Part shown: positions 1 through 8,593 of the stretch, one piece after another
Layout: the number at the start of each line of letters is the position of its first letter
How positions within the stretch are numbered: position 1 is the stretch's first letter
Assembly: GCA_002371265.1 (NCBI GenBank)
Contig: DFGT01000003.1
Span: 69,072-133,071, forward strand
DNA length: 64,000 nucleotides
Reading direction: 5' to 3'
Source of the DNA: Bacteroidales bacterium UBA3743
GTDB taxonomy: Bacteria > Bacteroidota > Bacteroidia > Bacteroidales > Paludibacteraceae
Made by a program: the position numbers and the translations under genes
Notes under the pieces: generated by a model
What the model saw: only the letters and a program-made list of their open reading frames with translations
What the model was told of the DNA's origin: nothing
The model's database searches: none

Positions 1-797
1 GGCACGATATTGTCTGTAGTACCGTGGCAGATCATGTGAGGCACGTCGTTGGCGTCGATGTAAGTGTTAGTGCCGAGAGTGGCATGCTTGTCGGGACACT
101 GCTGAGGTCCGCATCCACCGACCATGTCGTTCTCTGGCGACATAGGTATAGGATTGCCACAGCCTTTGTCTCTACAGTCGACAGGACCCGACCAGTCGCA
201 CACAGCGTCGACACTACTGCTCTCGCTTGTGAATTTTCCAAGGTTACCCTCGATGTCGACCGACTCGCTTCCTACTTTCACCACTTTCTCTCCGTTTGTC
301 ACACCCATCATGGAAGCCAAGTGACCACCAGAAGAGAATCCAGAGATACCGATGAAAGAGTCGTCGATTTTAAGATCCTCCTTGTTTCCACGTAGATAGC
401 GGACAACAGCCTTGATGTCGTTGATCTGAGCAGGCCACAAAGCGTCTCCATAAGTTCTATGGTTTGGAGTGACGAAGATATATCCAGCCTCCAACGCAGC
501 TTTACCTACTGTTCCGTGGTCTGCTGATCCCTTGCTGTCGTTGCTTCCCCACGCACTACCATATATATGGATGATGACGTTGTGAGTCGCCTTGCCATCG
601 TTTGGATAGTAGATGTCAAGTTTATGGCCGACGTGATTGTCACCGACATAGTCGATATTTGTTTTGCTTGTGTAGCTTGAGAGTGAACCTGATCCAGCTC
701 CACCGCCGCCACCGAAATCGAATCCGCCAGGAAATTGGGCGAATGTCATTGTACAACTGGCAAGAATAGCCAGTAACGTAGTAATGTGTTTTTTCAT
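1..797 (-). CDS. Secreted alpha/beta-hydrolase, feruloyl/acetyl esterase-like, 3' end cut by window edge
   Basis: The gene starts at the ATG at 797 and runs off the left edge after 265 codons. It begins with a signal peptide (residues 1-20, ending MTFAQ), then a Gly-rich stretch (about 24-38). It continues as an alpha/beta-hydrolase of the BD-FAE/dienelactone-hydrolase kind: an oxyanion-hole-like IHIYGSAW at 77-84, PNHR near 111-114, and the nucleophile motif GFSSGG with Ser155 as likely catalytic residue. Asp and His of the triad would lie near or beyond the cut, although VPHMICHG close to the edge resembles the region just before the acid. A role in removing feruloyl or acetyl groups from xylan is inferred from the family and from the xylanolytic genes elsewhere in the window. 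A decayed copy of its 5' end lies at 18380-18470. Confidence 0.8.
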   Translation of the reverse strand, partial: MKKHITTLLAILASCTMTFAQFPGGFDFGGGGGAGSGSLSSYTSKTNIDYVGDNHVGHKLDIYYPNDGKATHNVIIHIYGSAWGSNDSKGSADHGTVGKAALEAGYIFVTPNHRTYGDALWPAQINDIKAVVRYLRGNKEDLKIDDSFIGISGFSSGGHLASMMGVTNGEKVVKVGSESVDIEGNLGKFTSESSSVDAVCDWSGPVDCRDKGCGNPIPMSPENDMVGGCGPQQCPDKHATLGTNTYIDANDVPHMICHGTTDNIV

Positions 798-982
798 GAC
801 ATAATGTATTAGATATTGTGCTAGATGTGGCAAAGTTAAGAAAAAAAGATTCCCTTTATGACATAAAAAATGGACAAAACTTAATATTTTTCAGAGTTTT
901 AGACGTATGGCCATTTTTTGTCTATCGACAGTTGTGTTTGAAATATTAAAAGGATGTCAATTAATTTGTTGGGTAAATAAAA

Positions 983-1021
983 ATGGCTATTTGTAACAAC
1001 TGAAATGTTACAAATAGCCAT
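983..1021 (-). terminator. Rho-independent terminator of the RCC1-repeat gene
   Basis: A perfect 16-bp inverted repeat (arms 983-998 and 1006-1021, 7-nt loop) is followed on the minus strand by a T-run. It lies 56 bases past the stop of the 821-residue gene. Confidence 0.85.
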
Positions 1022-1076
1022 GATACTTTCAGCCTTTTTAGAAAAAAAGTTTCTTTTCAGACCAAAGTGGATTGAC

Positions 1077-3542
1077 TTACTTGCTGAGTATGTACTTCTT
1101 TCCGTTCATAATGTAGATTGTCTGAGGCTGTACGTTTACAATCTTACGTCCGAAGATGTCATACTTCTCTCCCTCAACATTGTCATTAACGCTTGGTGTG
1201 TTAATACAATCTGTTTTGTCTATTTCTATCTTTGACACCAATTCAACGGCACCACATTTAGAAACTTCAATGTCCGTAAATACTAAATCGAAGTAACAAT
1301 TATCTATTGCTGGACTTGGCGAAGAGTATGAACCATTTGTGCTTCCTACCCAATCAATGCCTAAACCGTTAGCATCATGAATCGGATTCTCAAATATAGC
1401 ACTATTAGAATTTTTAATACTTTCGACTATTAGTGTCGCGGTTCCTTTTGTTGTCATGCCGACAACATATATGCCATTGTTAGGAATTTCAAATTGACAA
1501 TTTACTGTGCATACAGTGCCAGCCTCATCTATTGTAAATTTTTGTTCACTGCCTGTAGCGACAAGTTCCATTTCTTCTGTTGGAAGACTTGCATTTGGAA
1601 GATAACGGTATAAAGCAGGGGTAATGCTGATGTCCGTAGTGCCAATAAAACTCTTGAATTTTGTATTGAACGATTTAAGTGTAGTGTTGTTGGCTGTCTT
1701 TAACATCATTCCTTGATTCGTAAAAGTTCCATTTGAACTATTTTTGAATTCGCTATTAGGAAGTAGGGTTGTCTGAACAATCTCTTTCAACCATACTTTG
1801 GCTTTGTCATTTTCTATAGACACATAAGATCCTGGTATAGATACAATGTTTTCTCCTGCACTCATTGATAAGGTGTCTATTGCATTAGTGCAATCTTCGT
1901 CGCTATATATGATGATGTTTGTCTCTTTTGCTGAAGAAATCTTAAAGTTGAATAACAAATCTTGATTCTTTATGTCATTAGAATCAGGCAATAATGTCTC
2001 AGTTTCAATGCTCTCAATAGTCTTGTCCATTTTTACATAAATGTAGTCTGTAGATACAGGACATATACTATCTGTAGGAGTCATTACAACTTTGTATACT
2101 CCCTCTGAATCAGCGACACAAATGTTGGATGTCTCATTCAATTTGTCTTCGTTGAGGTACCAGCTAAGAGTATAGTCTTTTTCTTCTAATGTCGACGAAG
2201 TGAGAGCTTCAATAGCAGTTTCTCTATTTCTACATGTTGAGACTGTATCTCCTAACAAACGAACACTAGGACATAGTGTTGCCAATTCACAGTCGAATGA
2301 CATTGGGTGAAGGTAGTGTATTGTTTCGGCATCTGATCCTACGCCACATTGTCCAAAATCGTTAAGACCGAATGCAAAATATTGTTTTTTGTTGTTGACA
2401 ACGAACCCGAAATTGTCTCCGCATTCAATGGCTACCGCATCGTTTACAATAGATCCATCTTCGTATGTCAGGAATATTGGAGTATGGAATTCATTTGCTA
2501 AAGTATCAACACCAGCTACACCTCCATTGCCTTCGTTGTTTCCCCAATAGAGAAGATATCCGTCGAATGTCACAGCGGCTCCATATCCTCTTCCTCCATC
2601 AATTTGTTTTACGTTGCTAAGGTAGTCGAGCCCACTTATTTTTGCATAATCTCCTGCGATTATTGGGTTGGCGTAGATTGATGCTCCTAGGTGTCCAGTG
2701 CCAGTGCATCCTCCCCAACCACCGTTTCCCCAACCGTATGCTTTACCATCTTTTGTCACAGCAAAAGAAGAGCAGTCTCCAGAGCCGATGGCAACAACGT
2801 CTTTTAATGGATTCTTAGTATTTTCAAGTAAGACTGGTTTTAGTTCATTTTGAATTTTTTCTGATTGTTTTGATCCATGACCGTCAAAACTGCCTGTGCT
2901 ATAGATTATTCCATCAGAAGTCAAAGCGAAAAATGAATTGTCTCCAGCACAAATGTCGACGACATTATCTATCCGTGCTCCTTGCTCATTGCGAGCTGTG
3001 TCTACATCGTTGAAAAACTCAGATATTACGACAGTGTTGTCTTTTAGAAGTGCAATGAATCCATTTGTAGATCCTGCGACTTTTTTTACATTCCCTAAGT
3101 ATTTGCCTCCAGGATTTCCGTCTTCGTCATATCCCTTGAGTTGACCACATTCAACAGGGCTTATTTCTTTATACTTATACTTGTTTGTAGAATCGTACGC
3201 CATTCCCCAATAATAGAGCACACCCTTGTCTGAAATGCCAGAAATTGTCAATCCGGATCCTGCATCTACTTGTATGAATCTAATACCTTTGGTATCAACT
3301 AAATTTGGTGTTGAATAAAACCCTTTCTTTTCGTATCCTGCGATAGTTGTGTCAAGACAAAGGATATTGGTACTTGTTGTGTCTAATTTGTTCATGTTTT
3401 GTCCCCATGCATAAACTTTATTGTCTTTGCAGAGTGCTACACAAGCAGAAGAACCTCCACTTATAGGCATAGGCATTGTTGTTGCTTGTGAAATGCCAGC
3501 AAGCAAAACAGAACTAGTGAGTAATAATTTTTTTAAATACAT
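1077..3542 (-). CDS. Secreted RCC1-repeat protein with T9SS C-terminal sorting domain
   Basis: This 821-residue protein has a signal peptide (about 1-20, ending GISQA). About 380 residues of regulator-of-chromosome-condensation (RCC1/BLIP-II-like) repeats follow, recognisable by recurring blades such as NKVYAWGQN, GKAYGWGNG and QYFAFGLNDFGQ. A beta-sandwich-rich middle (about 420-780) is of no family I can name. The last 35 residues (EKYDIFGRKI then IYIMNGKKYILSK) match a short type IX secretion sorting domain. RCC1 propellers usually bind proteins, and in bacteria secreted forms are poorly understood; surface attachment or binding to a host or plant ligand is only inference. The gene has its own promoter (3589-3619) and terminator, so it is monocistronic. 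Confidence 0.8.
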   Translation of the reverse strand: MYLKKLLLTSSVLLAGISQATTMPMPISGGSSACVALCKDNKVYAWGQNMNKLDTTSTNILCLDTTIAGYEKKGFYSTPNLVDTKGIRFIQVDAGSGLTISGISDKGVLYYWGMAYDSTNKYKYKEISPVECGQLKGYDEDGNPGGKYLGNVKKVAGSTNGFIALLKDNTVVISEFFNDVDTARNEQGARIDNVVDICAGDNSFFALTSDGIIYSTGSFDGHGSKQSEKIQNELKPVLLENTKNPLKDVVAIGSGDCSSFAVTKDGKAYGWGNGGWGGCTGTGHLGASIYANPIIAGDYAKISGLDYLSNVKQIDGGRGYGAAVTFDGYLLYWGNNEGNGGVAGVDTLANEFHTPIFLTYEDGSIVNDAVAIECGDNFGFVVNNKKQYFAFGLNDFGQCGVGSDAETIHYLHPMSFDCELATLCPSVRLLGDTVSTCRNRETAIEALTSSTLEEKDYTLSWYLNEDKLNETSNICVADSEGVYKVVMTPTDSICPVSTDYIYVKMDKTIESIETETLLPDSNDIKNQDLLFNFKISSAKETNIIIYSDEDCTNAIDTLSMSAGENIVSIPGSYVSIENDKAKVWLKEIVQTTLLPNSEFKNSSNGTFTNQGMMLKTANNTTLKSFNTKFKSFIGTTDISITPALYRYLPNASLPTEEMELVATGSEQKFTIDEAGTVCTVNCQFEIPNNGIYVVGMTTKGTATLIVESIKNSNSAIFENPIHDANGLGIDWVGSTNGSYSSPSPAIDNCYFDLVFTDIEVSKCGAVELVSKIEIDKTDCINTPSVNDNVEGEKYDIFGRKIVNVQPQTIYIMNGKKYILSK

Positions 3543-3588
3543 AAATTTGATTTATTTTTTGATTAGCATGTTAAAAATAATAGTATCG

Positions 3589-3619
3589 CAAAAATACTCA
3601 GTCAAATATTGTTTGCAAA
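3589..3619 (-). promoter_or_regulatory. Bacteroidota-type promoter of the RCC1-repeat gene
   Basis: On the minus strand this reads TTTG (3619-3616), a 19-base spacer, then TATTTTTG (3596-3589). This fits the -33 TTTG / -7 TAnnTTTG consensus. It lies about 47 bases upstream of the ATG at 3542. Confidence 0.7.
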
Positions 3620-3710
3620 TATATAGTTTTGTGTGGAGTGCGCATTGCCTTTTTGTATTAAATTATGTTAAAAGACATTGGGATATTTTTGACTTTTATA
3701 AAATAAAAAA

Positions 3711-3734
3711 AGCGACGTGAATATTCACGTCGCT
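3711..3734 (-). terminator. Terminator of the OmpP1/FadL-like gene
   Basis: A perfect 24-base palindrome (AGCGACGTGAAT and its complement) is followed on the minus strand by seven T. It lies 30 bases beyond the stop codon at 3764. Confidence 0.85.
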
Positions 3735-3763
3735 GAAAATATACATTTAGAGTTTAATTCCTA

Positions 3764-5101
3764 TTAGAAGTGGAATCCGAAAGAAAGCATGAAATGGTTG
3801 CTTCCATACTTTTGGTCTCCTAACTCATTTGCGTATGTAGAGACAAGGTTACAAGTGCCTTCGTATGGCTGCTGAAGCATATACTGAACTGTCGCAAGTT
3901 TACGGATGTATGCGAAATCAACATATGCCACTCTTCCACTGTATCCAAATCCAGCACTGATGTACTGACGTAATTTAGGAGAAGTGAACGAATAAATAGG
4001 TCCATAATAGAAGGTTCCTTCTGAATCTTGATCCCAATAATCTCCAACGTAAGCTCCTCCTAATGTTTCAAGTTTATTGCATGCCTCTTTTGCTTCAAGC
4101 ACAGGAGCTGTGCATACAGCATATCCTGCACGGATATCCAATCCGCCAACGACGTTGACCTCTGCACCAACTTTTAAAGTATGCTGTGTCTTGCAAATGT
4201 CTTTAATATCCTTTTCAAGTTGTCTCATCTTCAGGTTGGCAAACTCTCCCCACATTCTTGTGTAGTTTCTCATTGAGTAGTCGATGCCGATGTTAGCTCT
4301 GTCTCCGACCATGAATCCCAATTGAGCTGAGAATTTCATAGGTGTGTGGATCTTGTATGGATAATCGTCCAATGTCTCTTTTTTGTTTTCTATAAAAGAC
4401 CAAGATTCGTCAATGTTGTATAGAGTAGGGGTCTGGATTCCAACTCCGACACGCAAGAAGTCAGTAGGCTGGTAAAGCAAACCTACGTTGAAATTACATC
4501 CGGTTCCGTCTGCACTTATTTCGTAGTCATCGTAAACATTATCGTCTCTATAAATGTTGTTCTTTTCAAAGCGTAGATCTGTGATTCCTACAGCAACACC
4601 GAAGTAGAACTGGTTGTTGATGTTTCCGGCGTATGCAAAGTTGATAGCATCTGTTCCACCTTCCTCATGGTCGTTTGTCGTTGAATTGTAGATTCTGTCT
4701 TCAATGAACATGTCGCTGTCGAATGTACGGTTGCGGTTGTAAGTGATTGCTAGTGCCGACGACATATAGCCACTATTGTTGTTGTGGTCGATGTTGAAAA
4801 GCAACGAAGCGTCACTCACAGCAAATGAACACTGACCGTCATTGTTTGAATAAAGGTCAAAAGTCAAACCGATGTCTGATTTTGTGCCTGCCGCAATGCT
4901 GGCTGCGTTGTCTTTCAAAGCACTTGATACACCTCCGATTGCACCCATGGCTCCACCCATACCTGCATAGCGGGCTGATCCCAAAGTCGGGTCTTCCAAA
5001 CTTAGGTTCAATAATTTGTATGCGTTAATGTCTTGTGCATTTGCTATTGTCGCTGACAATGCGGTAGCGCACAATGCTATTCCAAAATATCCTATCTTCA
5101 T
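3764..5101 (-). CDS. OmpP1/FadL-family outer membrane protein
   Basis: The protein has 445 residues with a signal peptide (1-22, ending TIANAQ). The mature N-terminus contains the segment LEDPTLGSARYAGMGGAMGA followed by ALKDNAASIA, the typical start of OmpP1/FadL (Toluene_X) barrels in Bacteroidota. There, a small plug domain precedes about 14 beta-strands. Alternating aromatic strands and the terminal FMLSFGFHF, ending in Phe, support outer membrane insertion. Related proteins import hydrophobic compounds, and the PorV-type relatives serve type IX secretion; which applies here cannot be told. A TAACTTTG -7 element on the minus strand (5144-5137) precedes it and a strong terminator follows. 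Confidence 0.8.
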   Translation of the reverse strand: MKIGYFGIALCATALSATIANAQDINAYKLLNLSLEDPTLGSARYAGMGGAMGAIGGVSSALKDNAASIAAGTKSDIGLTFDLYSNNDGQCSFAVSDASLLFNIDHNNNSGYMSSALAITYNRNRTFDSDMFIEDRIYNSTTNDHEEGGTDAINFAYAGNINNQFYFGVAVGITDLRFEKNNIYRDDNVYDDYEISADGTGCNFNVGLLYQPTDFLRVGVGIQTPTLYNIDESWSFIENKKETLDDYPYKIHTPMKFSAQLGFMVGDRANIGIDYSMRNYTRMWGEFANLKMRQLEKDIKDICKTQHTLKVGAEVNVVGGLDIRAGYAVCTAPVLEAKEACNKLETLGGAYVGDYWDQDSEGTFYYGPIYSFTSPKLRQYISAGFGYSGRVAYVDFAYIRKLATVQYMLQQPYEGTCNLVSTYANELGDQKYGSNHFMLSFGFHF

Positions 5102-5202
5102 AACTATCCGTTTTTATTTGTTATGTTTTGTTTATGCAAAGTTAAAATATATTCTATAGGATACACCTGATTTAATCTTAAATATCTTTAAAATAGAATA
5201 AT

Positions 5203-6438
5203 TTACCTAAAAAAGTAGTATGCTATGAAAATTGCGGCTATTGCGCCGACAGTGTCTGCCACAAGTCCAGCTGTGACTGCATATCTTGTCTTGCGGATTC
5301 CTACAGAACCGAAATATAGAGCTACAATGTAGAATGTGGTGTCTGCTGCGCCTTGGAACAGGCAGGATAGTTTGCCGGTGAAACTGTCGACTCCAAATGT
5401 CTGCATCGTCTCCACCATCATGGCTTTTGCTCCGCTTCCCGACAATGGCTTCATTATCGCTACGGGCAATGCGTCTACAAAATCGGTGTTGAGGCTAGTC
5501 CAGCTCCACAGCCATTTTAGCCCGTACATCAGATAATCCATCGCTCCGGATGCTCTGAACACACCAATCGCCACCAACATTCCGACCAAGTATGGCATCA
5601 CCTTGATACTGGTCTCAAACCCTTGCTTGGCTCCTTCGATGAAGCATTCATACACATTCACTTTTTTGTAGGCGGCTCCTCCAATGAATGTGATTATGAT
5701 TGTGAAGAGTAGGGCATTGCTGACAATTTTCGACGTCATGATCATCTCTTCCTGGTTGAGACGGGAAAATCCGTACATCATTAGTCCGATGATGGTGCTG
5801 ATTCCGACAAGCCAACTGATCACTACTTTGTTACAGAGGTTGAGATGCTGCTTGATGCCGACGTAGATGATTGCCGCCACCGTCGAAATGAATGTGGAAA
5901 GCAGCAATGGAATGAATATGTCTGTCGGGTCGGCGGCTCCAAGCACACTTCTTTGTGCAAGGATGGTGATAGGAATAAGTGTCAGTCCTGAGGTGTTGAG
6001 GGCGAGAAACATGATTTGCGCGTTGCTCGCCTCTTTTTTGTTTGGATTCAATTCTTGCAACCCTTTCATCGCCTTCAGACCTAGTGGTGTGGCTGCATTG
6101 TCCAACCCTAACATATTGGCTGAAAAATTCATGAGAAGTTGCCCGTTGACGGGATGGTCTTTGGGCACTTCCGGAAACAGCTTGTTGAAGAATGGACCGA
6201 TGATCTTAGAAAGAACATTTATAGCTCCTGCTTTTTCTCCGATATTCATCAGTCCTAGCCACAAAATCATCACTCCTCCAAGAGGTAGAGCAATTTTCAT
6301 CACGGCAAACTCCGACATGTGGAATGTGCTGCGGACGATGCGCTCAAACACCATGTAATCCTGAAATATGACACATTGCAGAATCGCGACGAAGAACGCA
6401 ATTATGAAACAGCCTATCCAAACGTAGTTTAACACCAT
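5203..6438 (-). CDS. Nucleoside recognition (Gate) domain membrane protein, SpmA-SpmB fusion type
   Basis: The gene encodes 411 residues from the ATG at 6438 (MVLNYVWIGC). An upstream in-frame ATG at 6519 would overlap sufD by 62 bases and add a polar, non-membrane leader, so it is less likely. The preferred start lies 19 bases after sufD and has a purine-rich site (AGAGAAGAA). The protein is very hydrophobic with about 10 membrane segments and two Gate (nucleoside-recognition) repeats. These correspond to spore maturation proteins A and B fused in one chain, as in many non-sporulating Bacteroidota. Signature stretches include NFSANMLGLDNAATPLGLKA and MKPLSGSGAKAMMVET. Substrate is unknown in this family; nucleoside or small-molecule transport is only inferred. 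Confidence 0.8.
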   Translation of the reverse strand: MVLNYVWIGCFIIAFFVAILQCVIFQDYMVFERIVRSTFHMSEFAVMKIALPLGGVMILWLGLMNIGEKAGAINVLSKIIGPFFNKLFPEVPKDHPVNGQLLMNFSANMLGLDNAATPLGLKAMKGLQELNPNKKEASNAQIMFLALNTSGLTLIPITILAQRSVLGAADPTDIFIPLLLSTFISTVAAIIYVGIKQHLNLCNKVVISWLVGISTIIGLMMYGFSRLNQEEMIMTSKIVSNALLFTIIITFIGGAAYKKVNVYECFIEGAKQGFETSIKVMPYLVGMLVAIGVFRASGAMDYLMYGLKWLWSWTSLNTDFVDALPVAIMKPLSGSGAKAMMVETMQTFGVDSFTGKLSCLFQGAADTTFYIVALYFGSVGIRKTRYAVTAGLVADTVGAIAAIFIAYYFFR

Positions 6439-6457
6439 GATTCTTCTCTGTTGATTT

Positions 6458-7807
6458 TTAGTTGTGACATGAATTGCAAGTTGTACACTTATGCGTCTCT
6501 CTGCGGAAACGTTTCTCAATCAATACTTTGATTCTGTTTCTCAAAGCCTCAATATCGATTTTCTCTACAATATCGTTGGTGAAAGCAAGAAGCAGCAACA
6601 TTCTTGCCTCTTTTTCAGAGATGCCTCGTGTGCGAAGGTAGAACAGTGCTTCGTCTTCAATTTGACCTACCGTCGCTCCATGCGAACATTTCACGTCGTC
6701 GGCATAGATTTCCAACTGTGGCTTTGTATACATTTTGGCTGTTGTCTTGGCACAGATATTCTTGTTGCTTTGATATGCTTCTGTCTTCTGCGCGTTCTTC
6801 TCCACAAGGATTCGTCCGGCGAACGATCCGTATGAACAATCGTCCATGACGTACTTGAACAGCTCTGTGCTTTTGCAGTGCGACACTTTGTGGTTTATAT
6901 ATGTGTCGTTGTCGATGTGGTCGTGCTCGTCGCCAATCACTATTCCACACAATGTCGTCTCGGCATGCTCTCCACTTAGATTGATGCGGATGTTGTTGCG
7001 AGTGTATCCTGTGCGCAAAGTTATGTTGTTGATATTTGCCACAGATGATTTTGTCTGCTCCACATATAGTGAACCGATGTTTGTTGTCTGTCGCTCTGAG
7101 TCTGAAATCTCGTAGTGGCTGTAGACTGAATTTTCTGCCAAACTGACTTCTGTCACTCTGTTTGCCAAGAATTTATGTCCTGATTCGCTGTGGTTGCAGA
7201 TGATCACTTTTGCTGATGCGTTCTCTTCCAAAATGATGAGGTTTCGGCTCGTCGCCAACAAGTCGAAGTCGGCATGCATCATGTTGATCAGCTGGATAGG
7301 CCGTTCTATCTGGACATTTTTGGGAACATACAGCACGAATCCATCTTGCGCAAAAGCGGTGTTGAATGCCACCATCACGTCTGATGAGTGAGGCGCTATC
7401 TTTCCGTAATATTTGCTGATGATTTCTGGATGCTCTTTTGCGACGGTGCTGAGTGAACCTGCAACGACGCCAAGCTTCGACAATTCTGCTATCTCATCTT
7501 TTGCAATAGCTTCTGCGAAGATGTCGTTCACCACATAGAAATTATGTGTCTTAAGTCCGGGCACATCGCATTTGTATGGAGCTGTTGTGCTGGCGATCTC
7601 TATGCGACGGATATTCATTCCGTATTCAGTGGCGAAGACGTCTGAAATGTTGCTGCGTTTGTAGCGCTCTTGCTCGTCTGTAGGGAATCCCATGCGGCAG
7701 AACACATCAAATGCCTCATCACGGATAGCATCGAGTGGGGCGGCAGAGGTGGTCTGCAGCAACTCTCTATGCTTGTTGTAGATGTTTATGTATGATTCTT
7801 CTACCAT
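6458..7807 (-). CDS. sufD: Fe-S cluster assembly protein SufD
   Basis: A 449-residue SufD, the partner of SufB and SufC in the SufBC2D scaffold that builds iron-sulfur clusters in the cytoplasm. The N-terminal half carries the GFPTDEQERYKRSN segment seen in SufD proteins, and the C-terminal half is the SufBD beta-helix (about 150-400). GRILVEKNAQKTEAYQ and CSHGATVGQIEDEALFYLRT are the conserved closing motifs. It starts 3 bases after the sufC stop, so the two are translationally coupled. Unusual is the extreme C-terminus, HKCTTCNSCHN, a Cys-x2-Cys-x2-Cys tail that I do not remember from ordinary SufD proteins. Confidence 0.92.
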   Translation of the reverse strand: MVEESYINIYNKHRELLQTTSAAPLDAIRDEAFDVFCRMGFPTDEQERYKRSNISDVFATEYGMNIRRIEIASTTAPYKCDVPGLKTHNFYVVNDIFAEAIAKDEIAELSKLGVVAGSLSTVAKEHPEIISKYYGKIAPHSSDVMVAFNTAFAQDGFVLYVPKNVQIERPIQLINMMHADFDLLATSRNLIILEENASAKVIICNHSESGHKFLANRVTEVSLAENSVYSHYEISDSERQTTNIGSLYVEQTKSSVANINNITLRTGYTRNNIRINLSGEHAETTLCGIVIGDEHDHIDNDTYINHKVSHCKSTELFKYVMDDCSYGSFAGRILVEKNAQKTEAYQSNKNICAKTTAKMYTKPQLEIYADDVKCSHGATVGQIEDEALFYLRTRGISEKEARMLLLLAFTNDIVEKIDIEALRNRIKVLIEKRFRRETHKCTTCNSCHN

Positions 7808-7810
7808 AGA

Positions 7811-8572
7811 TTATTCTCCTAACTCTTTTTTAATCCAGTCGTAACCCTTCTCCTCAAGTTCAAGAGCCAATTCTTTTCCCGCGCTCTTCACAATCTTTCC
7901 TTTGTAAAGCACATGCACGAAGTCTGGCACAATATAGTCGAGCAGACGCTGATAGTGAGTGATGACGATGCTTGCGTTCTCACTGCTCTTCAATTTGTTG
8001 ACTCCTCCTGCAACGATACGTAGAGCGTCGATGTCAAGACCTGAGTCTGTCTCGTCGAGGATCGACAATTTTGGCTCCAACATTGCCATTTGGAAAATCT
8101 CGTTACGTTTCTTCTCTCCTCCGGAGAACCCTTCGTTCACAGATCTGCCGGCAAGTTTGTTGTTGAGCTCTACATACTCCTGCTTCTCACGCATAAGTTT
8201 CAAGAAATCAGAAGCGGAAAGAGGCTCAAGACCTTTATATTTGCGGTGCTCGTTGATTGCGGCGCGCATAAAGTTGGACATGCTCACTCCTGGAATCTCC
8301 ACTGGATATTGGAAACTCAAGAACAGACCTTCGTGGCTTCTGTCCTCTGGAGATAGTTCAAGCAGATTCTTGCCATTGAAGATCACTTCTCCCTCAGTCA
8401 CCTCGTAGCTCGGATTTCCAGCCAATACTGATGATAGGGTACTCTTTCCAGAACCGTTGGGTCCCATGATCGCGTGGACTTCTCCTGCGTTGATCGACAA
8501 ATCGATACCTTTAAGAATCTCTTTGCCGTTGCTTTTGATTATTGCGTGTAAATTTTTTATTTCTAGTAACAT
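7811..8572 (-). CDS. sufC: Fe-S cluster assembly ATPase SufC
   Basis: A 253-residue ABC-type ATPase. It shows Walker A GPNGSGKST at 37-45, the ABC signature GFSGGEKKR at 148-156 and Walker B/D-loop LSILDETDSGLD around 169-180. ETDSGLD and the SufC-specific insert LFLSFQYPVEIPG (about 83-95) separate it from transporter ATPases. It powers conformational changes in the SufBC2D complex during cluster assembly. It sits between sufB and sufD in the standard order B-C-D with gaps of 21 and 3 bases, clearly one operon. Confidence 0.96.
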   Translation of the reverse strand: MLLEIKNLHAIIKSNGKEILKGIDLSINAGEVHAIMGPNGSGKSTLSSVLAGNPSYEVTEGEVIFNGKNLLELSPEDRSHEGLFLSFQYPVEIPGVSMSNFMRAAINEHRKYKGLEPLSASDFLKLMREKQEYVELNNKLAGRSVNEGFSGGEKKRNEIFQMAMLEPKLSILDETDSGLDIDALRIVAGGVNKLKSSENASIVITHYQRLLDYIVPDFVHVLYKGKIVKSAGKELALELEEKGYDWIKKELGE

Positions 8573-8593
8573 AGCTCTTTTTTGTTTTATTGA

